From NCBI GenBank assembly GCA_030843315.1, contig JAUUPT010000005.1, positions 26,230-90,229 of the forward strand: DNA of 64,000 nt, written 5' to 3'. This stretch comes from Bacteroidaceae bacterium (GTDB lineage Bacteria > Bacteroidota > Bacteroidia > Bacteroidales > Bacteroidaceae). The notes under the pieces are model-generated. The model was given only the letters and a program-made list of their open reading frames with translations, was not told where the DNA came from and searched no databases. This document shows positions 44,674 to 54,918 of this stretch, one piece after another (the stretch's first letter is position 1; the number at the start of each line of letters is the position of its first letter). The position numbers and the translations under genes are program-made.

Positions 44674-47649
44674 TCAAAGTTTATTGTCCGGCAGTAGTAC
44701 TACTCCTTGTTTCTTCTTTCCGTCCATCTTCACTACGAGCGGCTGCTCGAAGTGCACGTGGCGCAGATACTTCGTCTCGTGTACAGCCGGCTGTGCATTG
44801 AGGAAGTCCTGATTGTACACTCCGTCATTCATAAACGCATTGATGGTGAAGTATCCCACACCGAATGAGGTCAGATTCTGAAAGAAGTGTGTTCCCTGGC
44901 TGGGGTCTACACGGTAATTCGTCAGTCCGGCTTCCACTATCACGCGGGCGGCGCTGATGTGCGGCCACTTCACGGGGATGCCCAGCCAGGTGTCGCTGCT
45001 TCCCCAACGTCCGGGACCCACCAGGACATAGTTCCGGTTCTCATCCAGGAATTGCTGGTTCAGTTTTTCTATCTCCCAGGCTATCTCCTGATTATGGGAA
45101 GCACTGTAATCATCCGTTTTCACATAGATGATGTCGTGGATGTCGTTCATGATGCCGTGTCCCAGTGAGTTGTGGGAGCGTAGCAACGTCTGCTCGTCGG
45201 GGATGGCGGTGAGGTCTTCGTCCAACATCTCCTTACTGTCCACGATGGGGCGGATTTGCAACAGATAGAAAGTCCCGGTCTTATCCTTTTCGCGGCTCAT
45301 GGTGGCGGCAAATTCTATCTCTACCGGGCGGCGCATCTCTTGCTCGCCATACTTCAGCACAAGTTGCAGGATGCGGGGCAGCGGGAATACGTCGTGCTGC
45401 AAGATGTTGGCAAACGTAATGACTTTGCGCCCGCCGGGGTATAGCCCGTCGCGTATCACCTGGTCGTAGGGGTCGTAGGTAGAGGCGATGTAGTTCAGCG
45501 AACCATCCTTTTCCGCTTCCTTCACGTGCAGTTTCAGCAGGTTGAAGCCGTCATCTATGGAGAAATCCTGTCCGGCATTGCGCAGGTCGAGGGCATAGAA
45601 ACGGGTTTGCGTCTCTTTGAGTGCGATGTCCAGTTCGCTGGTTTGCAGCACTTGGCTGGGGTGATAGGGGGAGAAGCGGAGCGTCATGCCGCCGTCTACA
45701 ATATATTTTCCCAAGCCGAGTGCCAGGTTGACGATACCTTCTTCCGCCTGCTCGTCCCCGATGGGGTAGTAGTTGAGCGAACGCGCCACACCGGACATAC
45801 TGGGATAATAACGGTCGCCATACTGGTTGCCGACTACCTCTTGCAGGATGACGGCCATCTTCTCCTGGTCGATGACGTTGCTGGTGGCCTGCATATAAGC
45901 CTTTGAGTCGCGGAAGTAAACCGAAGCATATACTCCCTTGATGGCATCGCTCAGCATACGCAGCATTTCGTATTTATCGTCCAGATAGGGGATCATATAG
46001 GTGTTGTAAATGCCTGCAAACGGTTGGTAGTGCGAATCTTCGAGCAATGAAGACGAGCGGATGGCAATGGGCGACTTCACTACATCGAAGAAGGTGAAGA
46101 AGTCTTCCACCAACCGGTCGGGCAGTTTGGCTTTGAGGAAGTAGCGCAGTATCAGGTCGTCGTCTGCATCCGACAGGGCTATCTGATACAGATTATTGGC
46201 ATCCATGAACTCATCGAACACGTCGGTACACAGTACCACAGTCTTCGGAATGGCTACACAGGCATTCTCAAAGTCCTCAAATTCGGGGTGATGCTTCACC
46301 ATATTGTCGATGAATGCCAATCCGCGGCCTTTGCCTCCCAACGAGCCGTCGCCGATGCGGGCAAAGTTGGAGTAACGGTCGAAGCGGTCGCGCTTAAAGA
46401 CGGCTACCACGCCCTGGTTCTTCATCTTGCGGTACTTCACGATGGCCTCGAAGATGATTTTACGGTGGGCATCCACATCTTGCAGACTGTTCCAGGTGAT
46501 GGGTTTCAAGAACTCGGCAACAGGGAACATGGCACGTGAGTAGAGCCAGCGGCTGACGTGGTTGCGGCTGATATGGTAGAGGAATGACTCTGCCGGCACG
46601 GCAAAAAGAATATTCTGCAGCTCTTTCAGATTCTTTACGCGGGCTATCTCTTCCAATGTATCCGGGTTGCGGAAGATGAAGTCGCCGAAACCGAAGTTGT
46701 CCGATACGATGCGGCGCAAGTCCACATCCATCTTCTTTGAGTTCTTGTCGATAAAAGCGGCATCGTACTTGGCAGCGTATGCAGCATTGTCCGACTCGGA
46801 AGACTGTATAATAAGGGGAACGAACGGGTCTTCCTTCCGTATGGCGGCACATAGCTTTATGCCCGCCAGTCCGTCTTTCTCGCCGCGTTCTACGCGGGGG
46901 AAGCGTACATCGGTAATCACTCCCAGTATATTGTTCTTATATTTCTCGTAGAGGTTGATGGCTTCCTCATAGGTACGTGCCAGCACAATCTTGGGGCGCC
47001 CCCTCATGCGCAGTGTGCGTTGGTGGGCATTCAGCGCTTCGGTAGAGAATTCCTGGCTCTGCTTCAATACGAATTTATACAGGTTGGGCAGGATGGAGGA
47101 GTAGAAACGGATGCCGTCTTCCACCACCAGAATCAACTGCACACCCACTTCGTTGACGTCATGCTCCAGGTTCATCTTATCTTCTATCAACTTGATGATG
47201 GAGACCAGCAGGTCAGTGTTTCCCAGCCAGCAGAATACATATTCGAAAGGACTGAGGTCTTCGTTGGCGATGCGCTTGGTGATGCCGTGGCTGAAAGGTG
47301 TCAATATCACCATGGGAATGTGCTCGTACTGGCTTTTGATTTGTCGCGCCACGTCGAAGCTGTCATTGTCTCCCGTACCCGGCATGCAGATGATGAGGTC
47401 GAAAGAGATGATGTCGAGCTGCGCCAATGCTTCTTCGCAAGTAGATACTTGTGTAAAGCGTGGCGGGTAGCGCAGGGAGAGGGACGTATATTCGTTGAAT
47501 ATCTTCTCGTCAATTCGGCCGTCATCTTCCAGCATGAAGGCATCGTAAGGATTGGCTATCAGAAGAACGTTGAAGATGCGCCGCGTCATGAGGTTGGCGA
47601 ACTGCGTGTCCTTGAAATAGAGCTGGTTTAATTTATACTTACTGAGCAT
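44674..47649 (-). CDS. PEP-synthase/PPDK N-terminal-domain protein with receiver-like domains
   Basis: This is a 991-residue protein. The N-terminal 350 residues contain two receiver-like units (NVLLIANPYDAFML with FDLIICMPGTGDND; then LILVVEDGIRFY with GVITDVRFPRVERGE). A PEP/pyruvate-binding ATP-grasp domain follows, with ARIGDGSLGGKGRGLAFID (about 440), PIAIRSSSLLEDSHYQPFAGIY (about 555) and MRRPVEIEFAATM (about 790). The phosphohistidine and PEP-binding domains of true PEP synthase are missing. The fusion is known in Bacteroidetes but its reaction is unknown; a phospho-signalling or phosphotransfer role is inference. It ends with TGA. Confidence 0.8.
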   Translation of the reverse strand: MLSKYKLNQLYFKDTQFANLMTRRIFNVLLIANPYDAFMLEDDGRIDEKIFNEYTSLSLRYPPRFTQVSTCEEALAQLDIISFDLIICMPGTGDNDSFDVARQIKSQYEHIPMVILTPFSHGITKRIANEDLSPFEYVFCWLGNTDLLVSIIKLIEDKMNLEHDVNEVGVQLILVVEDGIRFYSSILPNLYKFVLKQSQEFSTEALNAHQRTLRMRGRPKIVLARTYEEAINLYEKYKNNILGVITDVRFPRVERGEKDGLAGIKLCAAIRKEDPFVPLIIQSSESDNAAYAAKYDAAFIDKNSKKMDVDLRRIVSDNFGFGDFIFRNPDTLEEIARVKNLKELQNILFAVPAESFLYHISRNHVSRWLYSRAMFPVAEFLKPITWNSLQDVDAHRKIIFEAIVKYRKMKNQGVVAVFKRDRFDRYSNFARIGDGSLGGKGRGLAFIDNMVKHHPEFEDFENACVAIPKTVVLCTDVFDEFMDANNLYQIALSDADDDLILRYFLKAKLPDRLVEDFFTFFDVVKSPIAIRSSSLLEDSHYQPFAGIYNTYMIPYLDDKYEMLRMLSDAIKGVYASVYFRDSKAYMQATSNVIDQEKMAVILQEVVGNQYGDRYYPSMSGVARSLNYYPIGDEQAEEGIVNLALGLGKYIVDGGMTLRFSPYHPSQVLQTSELDIALKETQTRFYALDLRNAGQDFSIDDGFNLLKLHVKEAEKDGSLNYIASTYDPYDQVIRDGLYPGGRKVITFANILQHDVFPLPRILQLVLKYGEQEMRRPVEIEFAATMSREKDKTGTFYLLQIRPIVDSKEMLDEDLTAIPDEQTLLRSHNSLGHGIMNDIHDIIYVKTDDYSASHNQEIAWEIEKLNQQFLDENRNYVLVGPGRWGSSDTWLGIPVKWPHISAARVIVEAGLTNYRVDPSQGTHFFQNLTSFGVGYFTINAFMNDGVYNQDFLNAQPAVHETKYLRHVHFEQPLVVKMDGKKKQGVVLLPDNKL

Positions 47650-47790
47650 CGTTTCTCCAATTTTGTTGGTTTATAGGGCAAAAGTAATAGAAATCGAACC
47701 TATTCGGATAGTTTATCGACCACTTTTTTTATTTTTGTCCGTAATATTGCAGTCATAAAGCAATTATTTCTAATAAATAGATAAGCCCTT

Positions 47791-50700
47791 ATGATGACAA
47801 AATACGTACCTGGTTCGGAGCAACTCCAATACAAGTCCAATGCAACTCCAATGCAAGTCCAATCCTATAGCATTGGAGATGCTACGGAGATACTATACAG
47901 GAGATACGTTCTATGTACGCTTCTGGTACTATGGATGTCTGTTTTTGTGGCCGCCGATTTATTTGCCGGTTCTTTCCAGCCTTTGAGCGTGAGAGAAGGG
48001 TTGAGCAGCCGGCAGGTGTTTCAGATAAACAAGGACTCTGTGGGTTTTGTCTGGGCATACACTCATATGGGGATAGACCGGTATGACGGAAACGAGATAA
48101 AGCACTACGGGTTGGGCGAGACGGATGACTCTAAAGACCATATTCAGTCTTCCACCATTATGACCTGCGATAAAGCGGGCAACATTTGGGTGGCTTTGAA
48201 GAATGGAAAGGTGTATGCGTATGACAGGCAAACCGATTCATTCAGGTTGCGTGTCGACTTATCGAAAAGTTTGCCTTCTACGGCTTTGTATAATATTCTG
48301 TTCGATGCTGGCAACCATCTTTGGTTGTGTACCTCCGACGGTATTTATTCCTGGCAAGAGAAGACGGGTGCTTCTCTTGCCGGCCTGAAAGGGCATGGCG
48401 TGAATTGTCTTGTCCAGGTCAGTGATGAACAGTTCTTTGCAGGAACCACTAAGGGCGCCTATCAGCTGACCAAGGGAGCGGCGGTACATTCCTTTACGGA
48501 GCAACCGGTAGAACTTCCGATGGAAATGCATGTAGAAGAACTCTGTACTTCGGGCAGCAGATTGTTTTTAGGTACTTTCTCCAATGGGGTTTTTGTGCTG
48601 GATCGGACCTCGCAGCAAATACAGTCTTTGAATGACTTCGTGCCCCATGTCCCTATCCGCGCTTTTGCAAAAGCCAAAGACGGTACTCTGCTGATTGGAG
48701 CAGACGGTGCAGGAGTTTTTAAGGTTGATGCCGTGACGGGTGAACTCCTAAATCACTACACGACCGATGAAGATGATGAAAAAAGCCTGAATGGCAATAC
48801 TGTGTCAGATATCTGCGTAGACGAATATGGAGGCATTTGGGTCAGTACTTCTACAAATGGCATCAGCTACCTGGGCTCTGATATACCTGATATCCATAGA
48901 ATCACACACACACGGAATAACAGCAATTCTTTGAAGTCAGATCATGTCAATGTCTTGTTCCAGGACTCGGAAGGAGACTGCTGGTATGGTACGAACAATG
49001 GTGTCAGCCTTTATCAGTCTAAGCTGCAGAAGTGGACTCATTTCCTGGATGGATTGGGGCATAGTGCAAAGGTAGTATTGGCACTTGCCGAAGATGCAAA
49101 TGGAAGCATCTGGGTGGGCGGCTATGGAACCGGAGTCTACTGCATCCATAAAAAGACGGGGCGGGTACGGAAGATAGAGACGAGAAACCAGCATTCGGAC
49201 AAGGGAATGGCGACAGATTATATTTATGCTATCTATTCGGAAGGAGATAATCTTTGGTTTGGCGGTATAGAGGGCGAATTGACCTGTTATGATACACGGA
49301 CGGACACCTATGCCTATTATCCGATGGACTGCATCGGAGACATAAAGCCGGGAAAAGACGGTACATTGTTGATTGCCGCTTGCGAAGGATTGGCCGTCTT
49401 TGATAAGACTACCGGAGAAACGCAGTGGTACAGACAGTTTGGTGATGTTTCGCTGCATTATCCTATCCGCTGCCTCATACGGTCTTTGTCCGGAGATATA
49501 TGGATGGCTACTGATGGCGAAGGGCTGATACGTTTTAATCCTGATAATAAAGAGGTACATACCTATACTACGAATGACGGACTGGCGTCCAATTCCATCA
49601 ATAGCTTGTTGGAAGATAATGAAGGGCGCATTTGGTTCAGTACGGAGAAAGAACTCTACTGTCTGGACTTAGCCGAGAATGTTATTATCAATGCCAATGA
49701 TTTCCTGGGTATATCCTGGGGGTATTATAATCCGAATGCTGCCGTTAAACTGGATAACGGGTATCTTGCTTTCGGCACGGCAGAGGGCGCAATCACCTTT
49801 GCTCCCTCACTGAACTTCGGGCAACATGATTCCCTTGACTTGATATTTACGGATTTTAAACTGCTTTATGAATCGGTGAAGGCAGGCTTGGAAGGCTCCC
49901 TTCTCAAAACAAATATCAATGATACGCAGGAGGTGGGATTGAAGTATAACCAGAATTCTTTCTCCATATCTTTCTCAGCTATCAACTTTACATCTCCGCA
50001 TCGGATAAGATATGAGTATATGCTGGATGGTTACAATGAACAGTGGGAGCACTCCAATACGGTGCGTAGTGTGAACTATATGAACCTTTCACCCGGCAGT
50101 TATACCTTCTGCCTGCGGGCATTCGACAAATATACAGGGCAGCAGATTGGTGAACGCAGTCTGGAGATTGTTATCAATCATCCTTACTGGATTTCGTGGT
50201 GGGCACTGCTCATCTATTTTATCCTGATAGCTGTGTTTGTGTATATGTGCCTTCTGTATCGCAAGCATAAGGCTAATGAAGACAAGGTGAAAGAAAAAAT
50301 ACGTTCTTTTATCAGTATTGCACACGATATACGTACTCCGGTAACTCTGATAAAAGCACCTTTGAGCGAACTCGAAACGCAGGAAGAACTTCCGGAGGCG
50401 AGCAAAAAGACGGTAGCAGTGGCTGCGAAGAATGTGGAGAAATTGCTAAGTATGATTACCAAGTTGCTCGATTTGCAGAAAGCGGAAATGCATGCCGAAT
50501 GCCTGAAACTCTCCCGGTATGATATCAAGGCCTATCTGGAAGAGAAAATGGCGGAGTTCCGTCTGGCAGCCATGCAAAAGGGGGTTGAACTGCAACTGGA
50601 AGTGGAATCCGGTATGCCCGAAGTGTGGATTGACAGGGAAAAGATGGATCATATCATAGACAACTTGCTCTCCAATGCACTGAAATATACCGAGAATGGA

Positions 50701-51795
50701 ACGATTCATATCGTTGTGAAGACAGAGAAGAAGAAATGGTCGATTGAAATCAGAGACACGGGTATCGGCATTCCGAAGGAGGAACAGGGTAATATCTTCC
50801 ATGAGTACTACCGGGCACAGAATGCCATGAGCTTTGGAGAAACCGGTTCGGGCATCGGGCTGATGATCACCCGCCGGGTGGTGAAGCAGCATCATGGCAA
50901 TATCTCGTTCAGCAGTGTAGAGGGGAAAGGGACGACGTTTACCGTGACCTTCCCTCTGAAAATAAAATCGAGCGTGGTTGTTGAATCTAAAGAAGATAAC
51001 CAAGGGGCACCCGCTACGGCCGGCACTCCCCAAGAGAGGGCGGAAGATGCCGGTAAGAACGTGCTCCTGCTGGCCGAAGACGATCCGGACATGCGGGAAT
51101 ACCTGATGAACAGTCTTTCTTCCGAATATAAGGTGATTGGCGTTCCCGATGGTGGAAAAGCCCTGGAGATGGCGAAAGAAATCAATCCCGATATAATCAT
51201 CTCGGATATCGTGATGCCCGTACTCGAAGGGGATGAATTGTGCCGCATCCTAAAGTCATCCGTCGACACGAGCCATATTCCTATTATCTTGTTGACGGCG
51301 CTTAGTGAAAGGGAGAATATCATCTTCGGACTGGAAGCCGGTGCAAACGATTATATCATCAAGCCTTTCGACCTCTCCGTCTTGAAAGCGCGGATAAGGA
51401 ACATTCTCCAGAGCAGGCAGCACTTGCGCGAAACCGTATTGTCTATGGACCCCCGGCCGGAAGAGACGGACTATACCAGCCAGTTGGACAAGGAGTTTTT
51501 AGACAAGGTGATGATAGTAGTAGATGAAGAACTTTCCAATTCGGAATTTGCCATCAATGACTTCTGCCGGAAGTTGGGCATGAGCCGCACTTCTGTATAT
51601 AACAAGATAAAAACGCTGACCGGACAAGGACCTAATGACTTTATCCGCATTGTCCGTCTGAACAAGGCGAAAGAACTCCTGGCTTCCCAGCGATACTCTA
51701 TCTCTGAGGTTGCCAATATGGTAGGGTTTGCCGACCCGAAATACTTCAGTACATGCTTTAAAAAGCAATTTGGCATCAGTCCCAGCAAAATTTAG
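47791..51795 (+). CDS. hybrid two-component system regulator (HTCS) of the glycan locus
   Basis: The protein has 1334 residues. After an N-terminal membrane anchor (about 37-57) comes a periplasmic two-blade-set beta-propeller (Reg_prop repeats such as GFVWAYTHMGIDRYDG, to about 690) and a Y_Y_Y domain (about 715-775). Then follow a transmembrane helix (about 800-825), HisKA with SIAHDIRTPVTLIKAP (about 845), HATPase with DTGIGIPKEEQG, a receiver with ISDIVMPVLEGDELC (about 1150) and an AraC-type HTH C-terminus. HTCS proteins bind an oligosaccharide in the periplasm and switch on the neighbouring sus-type genes. The start is uncertain: the first 30 codons include a 22-base tandem repeat (47821-47864), and a later ATG at 47851 is possible. 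Confidence 0.9.
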   Translation: MMTKYVPGSEQLQYKSNATPMQVQSYSIGDATEILYRRYVLCTLLVLWMSVFVAADLFAGSFQPLSVREGLSSRQVFQINKDSVGFVWAYTHMGIDRYDGNEIKHYGLGETDDSKDHIQSSTIMTCDKAGNIWVALKNGKVYAYDRQTDSFRLRVDLSKSLPSTALYNILFDAGNHLWLCTSDGIYSWQEKTGASLAGLKGHGVNCLVQVSDEQFFAGTTKGAYQLTKGAAVHSFTEQPVELPMEMHVEELCTSGSRLFLGTFSNGVFVLDRTSQQIQSLNDFVPHVPIRAFAKAKDGTLLIGADGAGVFKVDAVTGELLNHYTTDEDDEKSLNGNTVSDICVDEYGGIWVSTSTNGISYLGSDIPDIHRITHTRNNSNSLKSDHVNVLFQDSEGDCWYGTNNGVSLYQSKLQKWTHFLDGLGHSAKVVLALAEDANGSIWVGGYGTGVYCIHKKTGRVRKIETRNQHSDKGMATDYIYAIYSEGDNLWFGGIEGELTCYDTRTDTYAYYPMDCIGDIKPGKDGTLLIAACEGLAVFDKTTGETQWYRQFGDVSLHYPIRCLIRSLSGDIWMATDGEGLIRFNPDNKEVHTYTTNDGLASNSINSLLEDNEGRIWFSTEKELYCLDLAENVIINANDFLGISWGYYNPNAAVKLDNGYLAFGTAEGAITFAPSLNFGQHDSLDLIFTDFKLLYESVKAGLEGSLLKTNINDTQEVGLKYNQNSFSISFSAINFTSPHRIRYEYMLDGYNEQWEHSNTVRSVNYMNLSPGSYTFCLRAFDKYTGQQIGERSLEIVINHPYWISWWALLIYFILIAVFVYMCLLYRKHKANEDKVKEKIRSFISIAHDIRTPVTLIKAPLSELETQEELPEASKKTVAVAAKNVEKLLSMITKLLDLQKAEMHAECLKLSRYDIKAYLEEKMAEFRLAAMQKGVELQLEVESGMPEVWIDREKMDHIIDNLLSNALKYTENGTIHIVVKTEKKKWSIEIRDTGIGIPKEEQGNIFHEYYRAQNAMSFGETGSGIGLMITRRVVKQHHGNISFSSVEGKGTTFTVTFPLKIKSSVVVESKEDNQGAPATAGTPQERAEDAGKNVLLLAEDDPDMREYLMNSLSSEYKVIGVPDGGKALEMAKEINPDIIISDIVMPVLEGDELCRILKSSVDTSHIPIILLTALSERENIIFGLEAGANDYIIKPFDLSVLKARIRNILQSRQHLRETVLSMDPRPEETDYTSQLDKEFLDKVMIVVDEELSNSEFAINDFCRKLGMSRTSVYNKIKTLTGQGPNDFIRIVRLNKAKELLASQRYSISEVANMVGFADPKYFSTCFKKQFGISPSKI
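47821..47864 (+). repeat. 22-base direct tandem repeat near the start of the HTCS gene
   Basis: Two copies of a 22-base unit beginning caactccaat (47821-47842 and 47843-47864) differ at two positions. They encode a low-complexity N-terminus if the upstream ATG is used, or lie in the 5' leader if translation starts later. Confidence 0.6.
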
Positions 51796-51923
51796 AGTAA
51801 TAAAGACTGTTTTTCTACCGCTACGGATAAGTATTCTACCTTTTTTGATAAATAATGAACCCTTATCCCGCTGATAGTGCGTAACATTGTAGACGATAAA
51901 TAATATCAAAAAACACATATAAG

Positions 51924-52865
51924 ATGGAAACGTATTTAGGTCTTGATTTAGGCGGCACCAAACTGCTGATTGGCGAGGTGGATAGCCGTGGCAATATTTT
52001 AAGGTATAAAAAGTATGATTCAGGGTACTTTAACCAGAAAGCTGCACTGGAAATAGTAAAAGCATCACTCGATGATTATATTCGGACAGTGGGCTGGTAC
52101 GACCAGAAACCGGTAGGTATGGGCGTAGGGTTGATAGGACGGGTAGATCCCAATGAGGGAATCTGGTTGCAGATAGACCCCAGTCGTACGCAGCCGATAG
52201 AACTGGCCAAGGAATTATCTGAAACCTATGGTATGCCTTGCCATATAGACAATGATGTGAAAAGTGCTACCAGAGCCGAACGCGTATGGGGATTCGGACA
52301 AATCTCCAAAAACTTCATTTATATGAATGTGGGTACCGGTATCGCTGTAGGTGTAGTGATAAACGGCAGACAAATCCGTGGAAGCCATTTCAATGCCGGT
52401 GAGGTAGGACACTTGCGTGTAGGAGTAAATGTTGGCATCAAATGCGGTTGCGGAAGAATGGATTGCGTGGAGGCCATTGCTGCGGGCATCGGGTTTGATA
52501 ACTGTGCCCGTCTGCTTCGCGACCAATATGAGACAAACCTGCATATTCCTGCTGATAAGGGGGAACGGGTGCGTGTCAGCGAAGTGTTCGCACTCGCCCA
52601 GAAGGGCGATCCTCTTTGCACGGTGCTGGTGGAGAATGCGTCGGAAGCCATTGCGAACCTTATTATGAATATGGTACGTGTGATCGACCCGGATACGGTA
52701 GTCCTGGGAGGCGGTGTAGTGGCAGACGGATATATGCACGGGAAAATTCTGGAGAAGTTGCAACCTACCACGATGCGTTTTGTCAGCAATGGGGTTGTCA
52801 TTACCAAATTGAATCCCGGCTTTATCGGTCTTTTGGGAGCGGGTGCAGTAGCTATGAATATGTAA
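51924..52865 (+). CDS. ROK-family sugar kinase
   Basis: The 313-residue protein has phosphate motif GLDLGGTKLLIGEV (residues 5-18), the substrate-binding EVGHL segment (about 157) and the zinc-binding ROK signature KCGCGRMDCVEAIAAG (about 172-187). It phosphorylates a hexose or N-acetylhexosamine on C6 with ATP. It is the first enzyme gene after the HTCS and is followed by a NagB-family deaminase 13 bases later, which favours glucosamine or GlcNAc over glucose. It ends with TAA. Confidence 0.87.
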   Translation: METYLGLDLGGTKLLIGEVDSRGNILRYKKYDSGYFNQKAALEIVKASLDDYIRTVGWYDQKPVGMGVGLIGRVDPNEGIWLQIDPSRTQPIELAKELSETYGMPCHIDNDVKSATRAERVWGFGQISKNFIYMNVGTGIAVGVVINGRQIRGSHFNAGEVGHLRVGVNVGIKCGCGRMDCVEAIAAGIGFDNCARLLRDQYETNLHIPADKGERVRVSEVFALAQKGDPLCTVLVENASEAIANLIMNMVRVIDPDTVVLGGGVVADGYMHGKILEKLQPTTMRFVSNGVVITKLNPGFIGLLGAGAVAMNM

Positions 52866-52878
52866 AATCGTAAATATC

Positions 52879-53634
52879 ATGATAACAATTACAAATAATG
52901 AAAGAAAGTTTGATTGCGCAGCAGCCTGGCGTGTCATCGGACAAATTCTGAACAAGCCGGAGAGTGTCATCGGACTTTCTACCGGGCGTACCACAGGTAA
53001 TCTTCACCGCTTGATCGGGGAAATATATACCCAATATCCTTTTGATGTAACATCCACCACTTTCTTTGGATTGGATGAAGTGACGAATGTTCCTCGTGAG
53101 TATGCAGGTGCTTGTTATACCATGCTGAAAACGGAATTAATGGATACTCTGGGCATTCGGGAAGAGAATTTCCTGATGCTTCCCACCGTTTCGGATAATT
53201 TTGCGAAGGCTTGCAAGGACTTCCAGCAAGAGATTGCAAACCGGGGAGGAATCGACCTGTTAATTTTGGGGCTGGGAGAAAACGGACATTTAGGTTTCAA
53301 CCAACCGGGAAATCCTTTTAATATGGAAACATGGGTCACCAGTATGCATGCCGATTTGGAGGTACGCATCCGCAGGGAGACGAATACCCCGCCTGAAAAG
53401 GAATTGGGTGGTATTACACTGGGAGTGAAGAATATCATGCAGGCCCGTAAGATTGTTTTGGTTGCCAAAGGCACAAATAAAACGGATATTGTCAAGGAAA
53501 TGCTGGAAGGCCCTATCACTACTGATGTGCCGGCTTCCATCCTTCAACTCCATCCCAATTGTGAGTTCCTGTTGGACAGTGCGGCGGCTTCCAAACTCTC
53601 TCATTCCTACCGACTACTAACTACTGCCTACTAA
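52879..53634 (+). CDS. nagB: glucosamine-6-phosphate deaminase/isomerase family protein
   Basis: The 251-residue protein has the sugar-phosphate-binding GLSTGRTTGNLHRL (about 33), the catalytic Asp segment FFGLDEVTNVPREYAG (about 64) and LLILGLGENGHLGFNQPG (about 131-148), with the His and Asn positions of the family. It converts glucosamine-6-phosphate to fructose-6-phosphate and ammonia. Galactosamine-6-phosphate isomerase is the main alternative. It lies between the ROK kinase and the permease, so intake, phosphorylation and deamination are encoded together. No NagA (GlcNAc-6-phosphate deacetylase) is present in the window. Confidence 0.85.
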   Translation: MITITNNERKFDCAAAWRVIGQILNKPESVIGLSTGRTTGNLHRLIGEIYTQYPFDVTSTTFFGLDEVTNVPREYAGACYTMLKTELMDTLGIREENFLMLPTVSDNFAKACKDFQQEIANRGGIDLLILGLGENGHLGFNQPGNPFNMETWVTSMHADLEVRIRRETNTPPEKELGGITLGVKNIMQARKIVLVAKGTNKTDIVKEMLEGPITTDVPASILQLHPNCEFLLDSAAASKLSHSYRLLTTAY

Positions 53635-53647
53635 CTACTAAAGCCTT

Positions 53648-54907
53648 ATGATACAACAAGAAAAACAGATAAATTATGTGGGGCCCTTCATCACGATGGT
53701 GTTCCTGTTCTTCATAGTCGGTTTCCTTACCACTGCCAATACCCAGTTTCAGGGGCCTCTGAAGGAAGCTTTCCTTTCGGAAGTGGGCGGGCTGAAAAAT
53801 ACCTTTGCCACGCTGATTACCTTTTCCTGGTTTCTCGCCTATCCGGTGTGCGGCGGGGTAGGATCGGCATGGATCAGTAAGCACGGCTATAAGGGTACGT
53901 TGATGCGTGGACTTCTGGTGATGATTGCAGGCCTGGGTTTGTTTTTTGTCTCTTCTTATTTTGCTGTCCACTTTCCCGAGGCTAACTGGCATGTGGGTGA
54001 GAATGTGATTCCCGGTGGTTTCCTTATCTTCCTGTTAGGCTCTTTCGTAGTCGGGGCTTCGGCTACTATCCTTCAGGTGGTTATCAATCCTTATCTTACG
54101 GCTTGCCATGTGAAGGGAACCCAGTCTATTCAGCGCATGGCGATAGGCGGGTCTGCCAATTCCGTAGGAACTACCCTGGCTCCTTATTTTGTGACGGGCG
54201 TGGTTTTTGGCGGTCTGGCAATGGAGGACATCCAGATAAACCAATTGATGATGCCGTTCTTTGCTTTGATGGCAGTGATTTCCCTGATCGTCTTATTATT
54301 GATGCGGCTGTCTTTGCCTGATATACAGGGAACCAGAGTGGAGAAGGGCGAAAAGCTGGAAAAGAGTGTCTGGTCGTTCAGTCATTTGACTCTGGGTGTG
54401 GTGGCTATCTTCTTTTATGTAGGTTGCGAGGTTTGTATCGGTGCCAATATCAATATGTATGCCATTGAGATGGGCTATGCTTCTCCGGCGCTGATGGCTA
54501 CGCTCTATTGGGGCGGAATGCTTGTAGGGCGTTTGGTAGGCAGCTCGTTGAGCAAGATTTCTCCGCGTGTGCAGTTGACGGTTACCACGATATTGGCGGG
54601 AGTGCTTGCTTTGGTTGCCATTCTGCTGAATAACCCGTGGCTGCTTACAGCAGTGGGATTGTTCCACTCCATTATGTGGGGAGCGATATTTACCTTGTCT
54701 GTAGCCCATTTGGGGAAATATACATCGGTAGCTTCCGGTGTCTTTATGATTGGTGTGGTAGGCGGTGCCATTCTGCCATTGTTGCAAGGCGTGCTTGCCG
54801 ATGTGCTCGGTGGCTGGAGATGGTCCTGGTGCATTGTGCTGCTGGGCGAGGCATTTATGCTGTACTATGCATTGATAGGTTCACGAGTTCGTCAAACGGC
54901 TGGTTAA
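53648..54907 (+). CDS. MFS sugar permease (FHS/fucose-permease type)
   Basis: The 419-residue protein has about twelve transmembrane helices. It starts NYVGPFITMVFLFFIVGFLTT, with the N-x-QF pattern (TANTQFQGPLKEAF) characteristic of the FHS family, and has GGSANSVGTTLAPYF in the middle. It is a proton-coupled monosaccharide importer of the inner membrane. It begins 13 bases after nagB and ends 11 bases before the GH18 gene. The probable substrate is GlcNAc or glucosamine by context. Confidence 0.88.
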   Translation: MIQQEKQINYVGPFITMVFLFFIVGFLTTANTQFQGPLKEAFLSEVGGLKNTFATLITFSWFLAYPVCGGVGSAWISKHGYKGTLMRGLLVMIAGLGLFFVSSYFAVHFPEANWHVGENVIPGGFLIFLLGSFVVGASATILQVVINPYLTACHVKGTQSIQRMAIGGSANSVGTTLAPYFVTGVVFGGLAMEDIQINQLMMPFFALMAVISLIVLLLMRLSLPDIQGTRVEKGEKLEKSVWSFSHLTLGVVAIFFYVGCEVCIGANINMYAIEMGYASPALMATLYWGGMLVGRLVGSSLSKISPRVQLTVTTILAGVLALVAILLNNPWLLTAVGLFHSIMWGAIFTLSVAHLGKYTSVASGVFMIGVVGGAILPLLQGVLADVLGGWRWSWCIVLLGEAFMLYYALIGSRVRQTAG

Positions 54908-54918
54908 TTATAATACTT

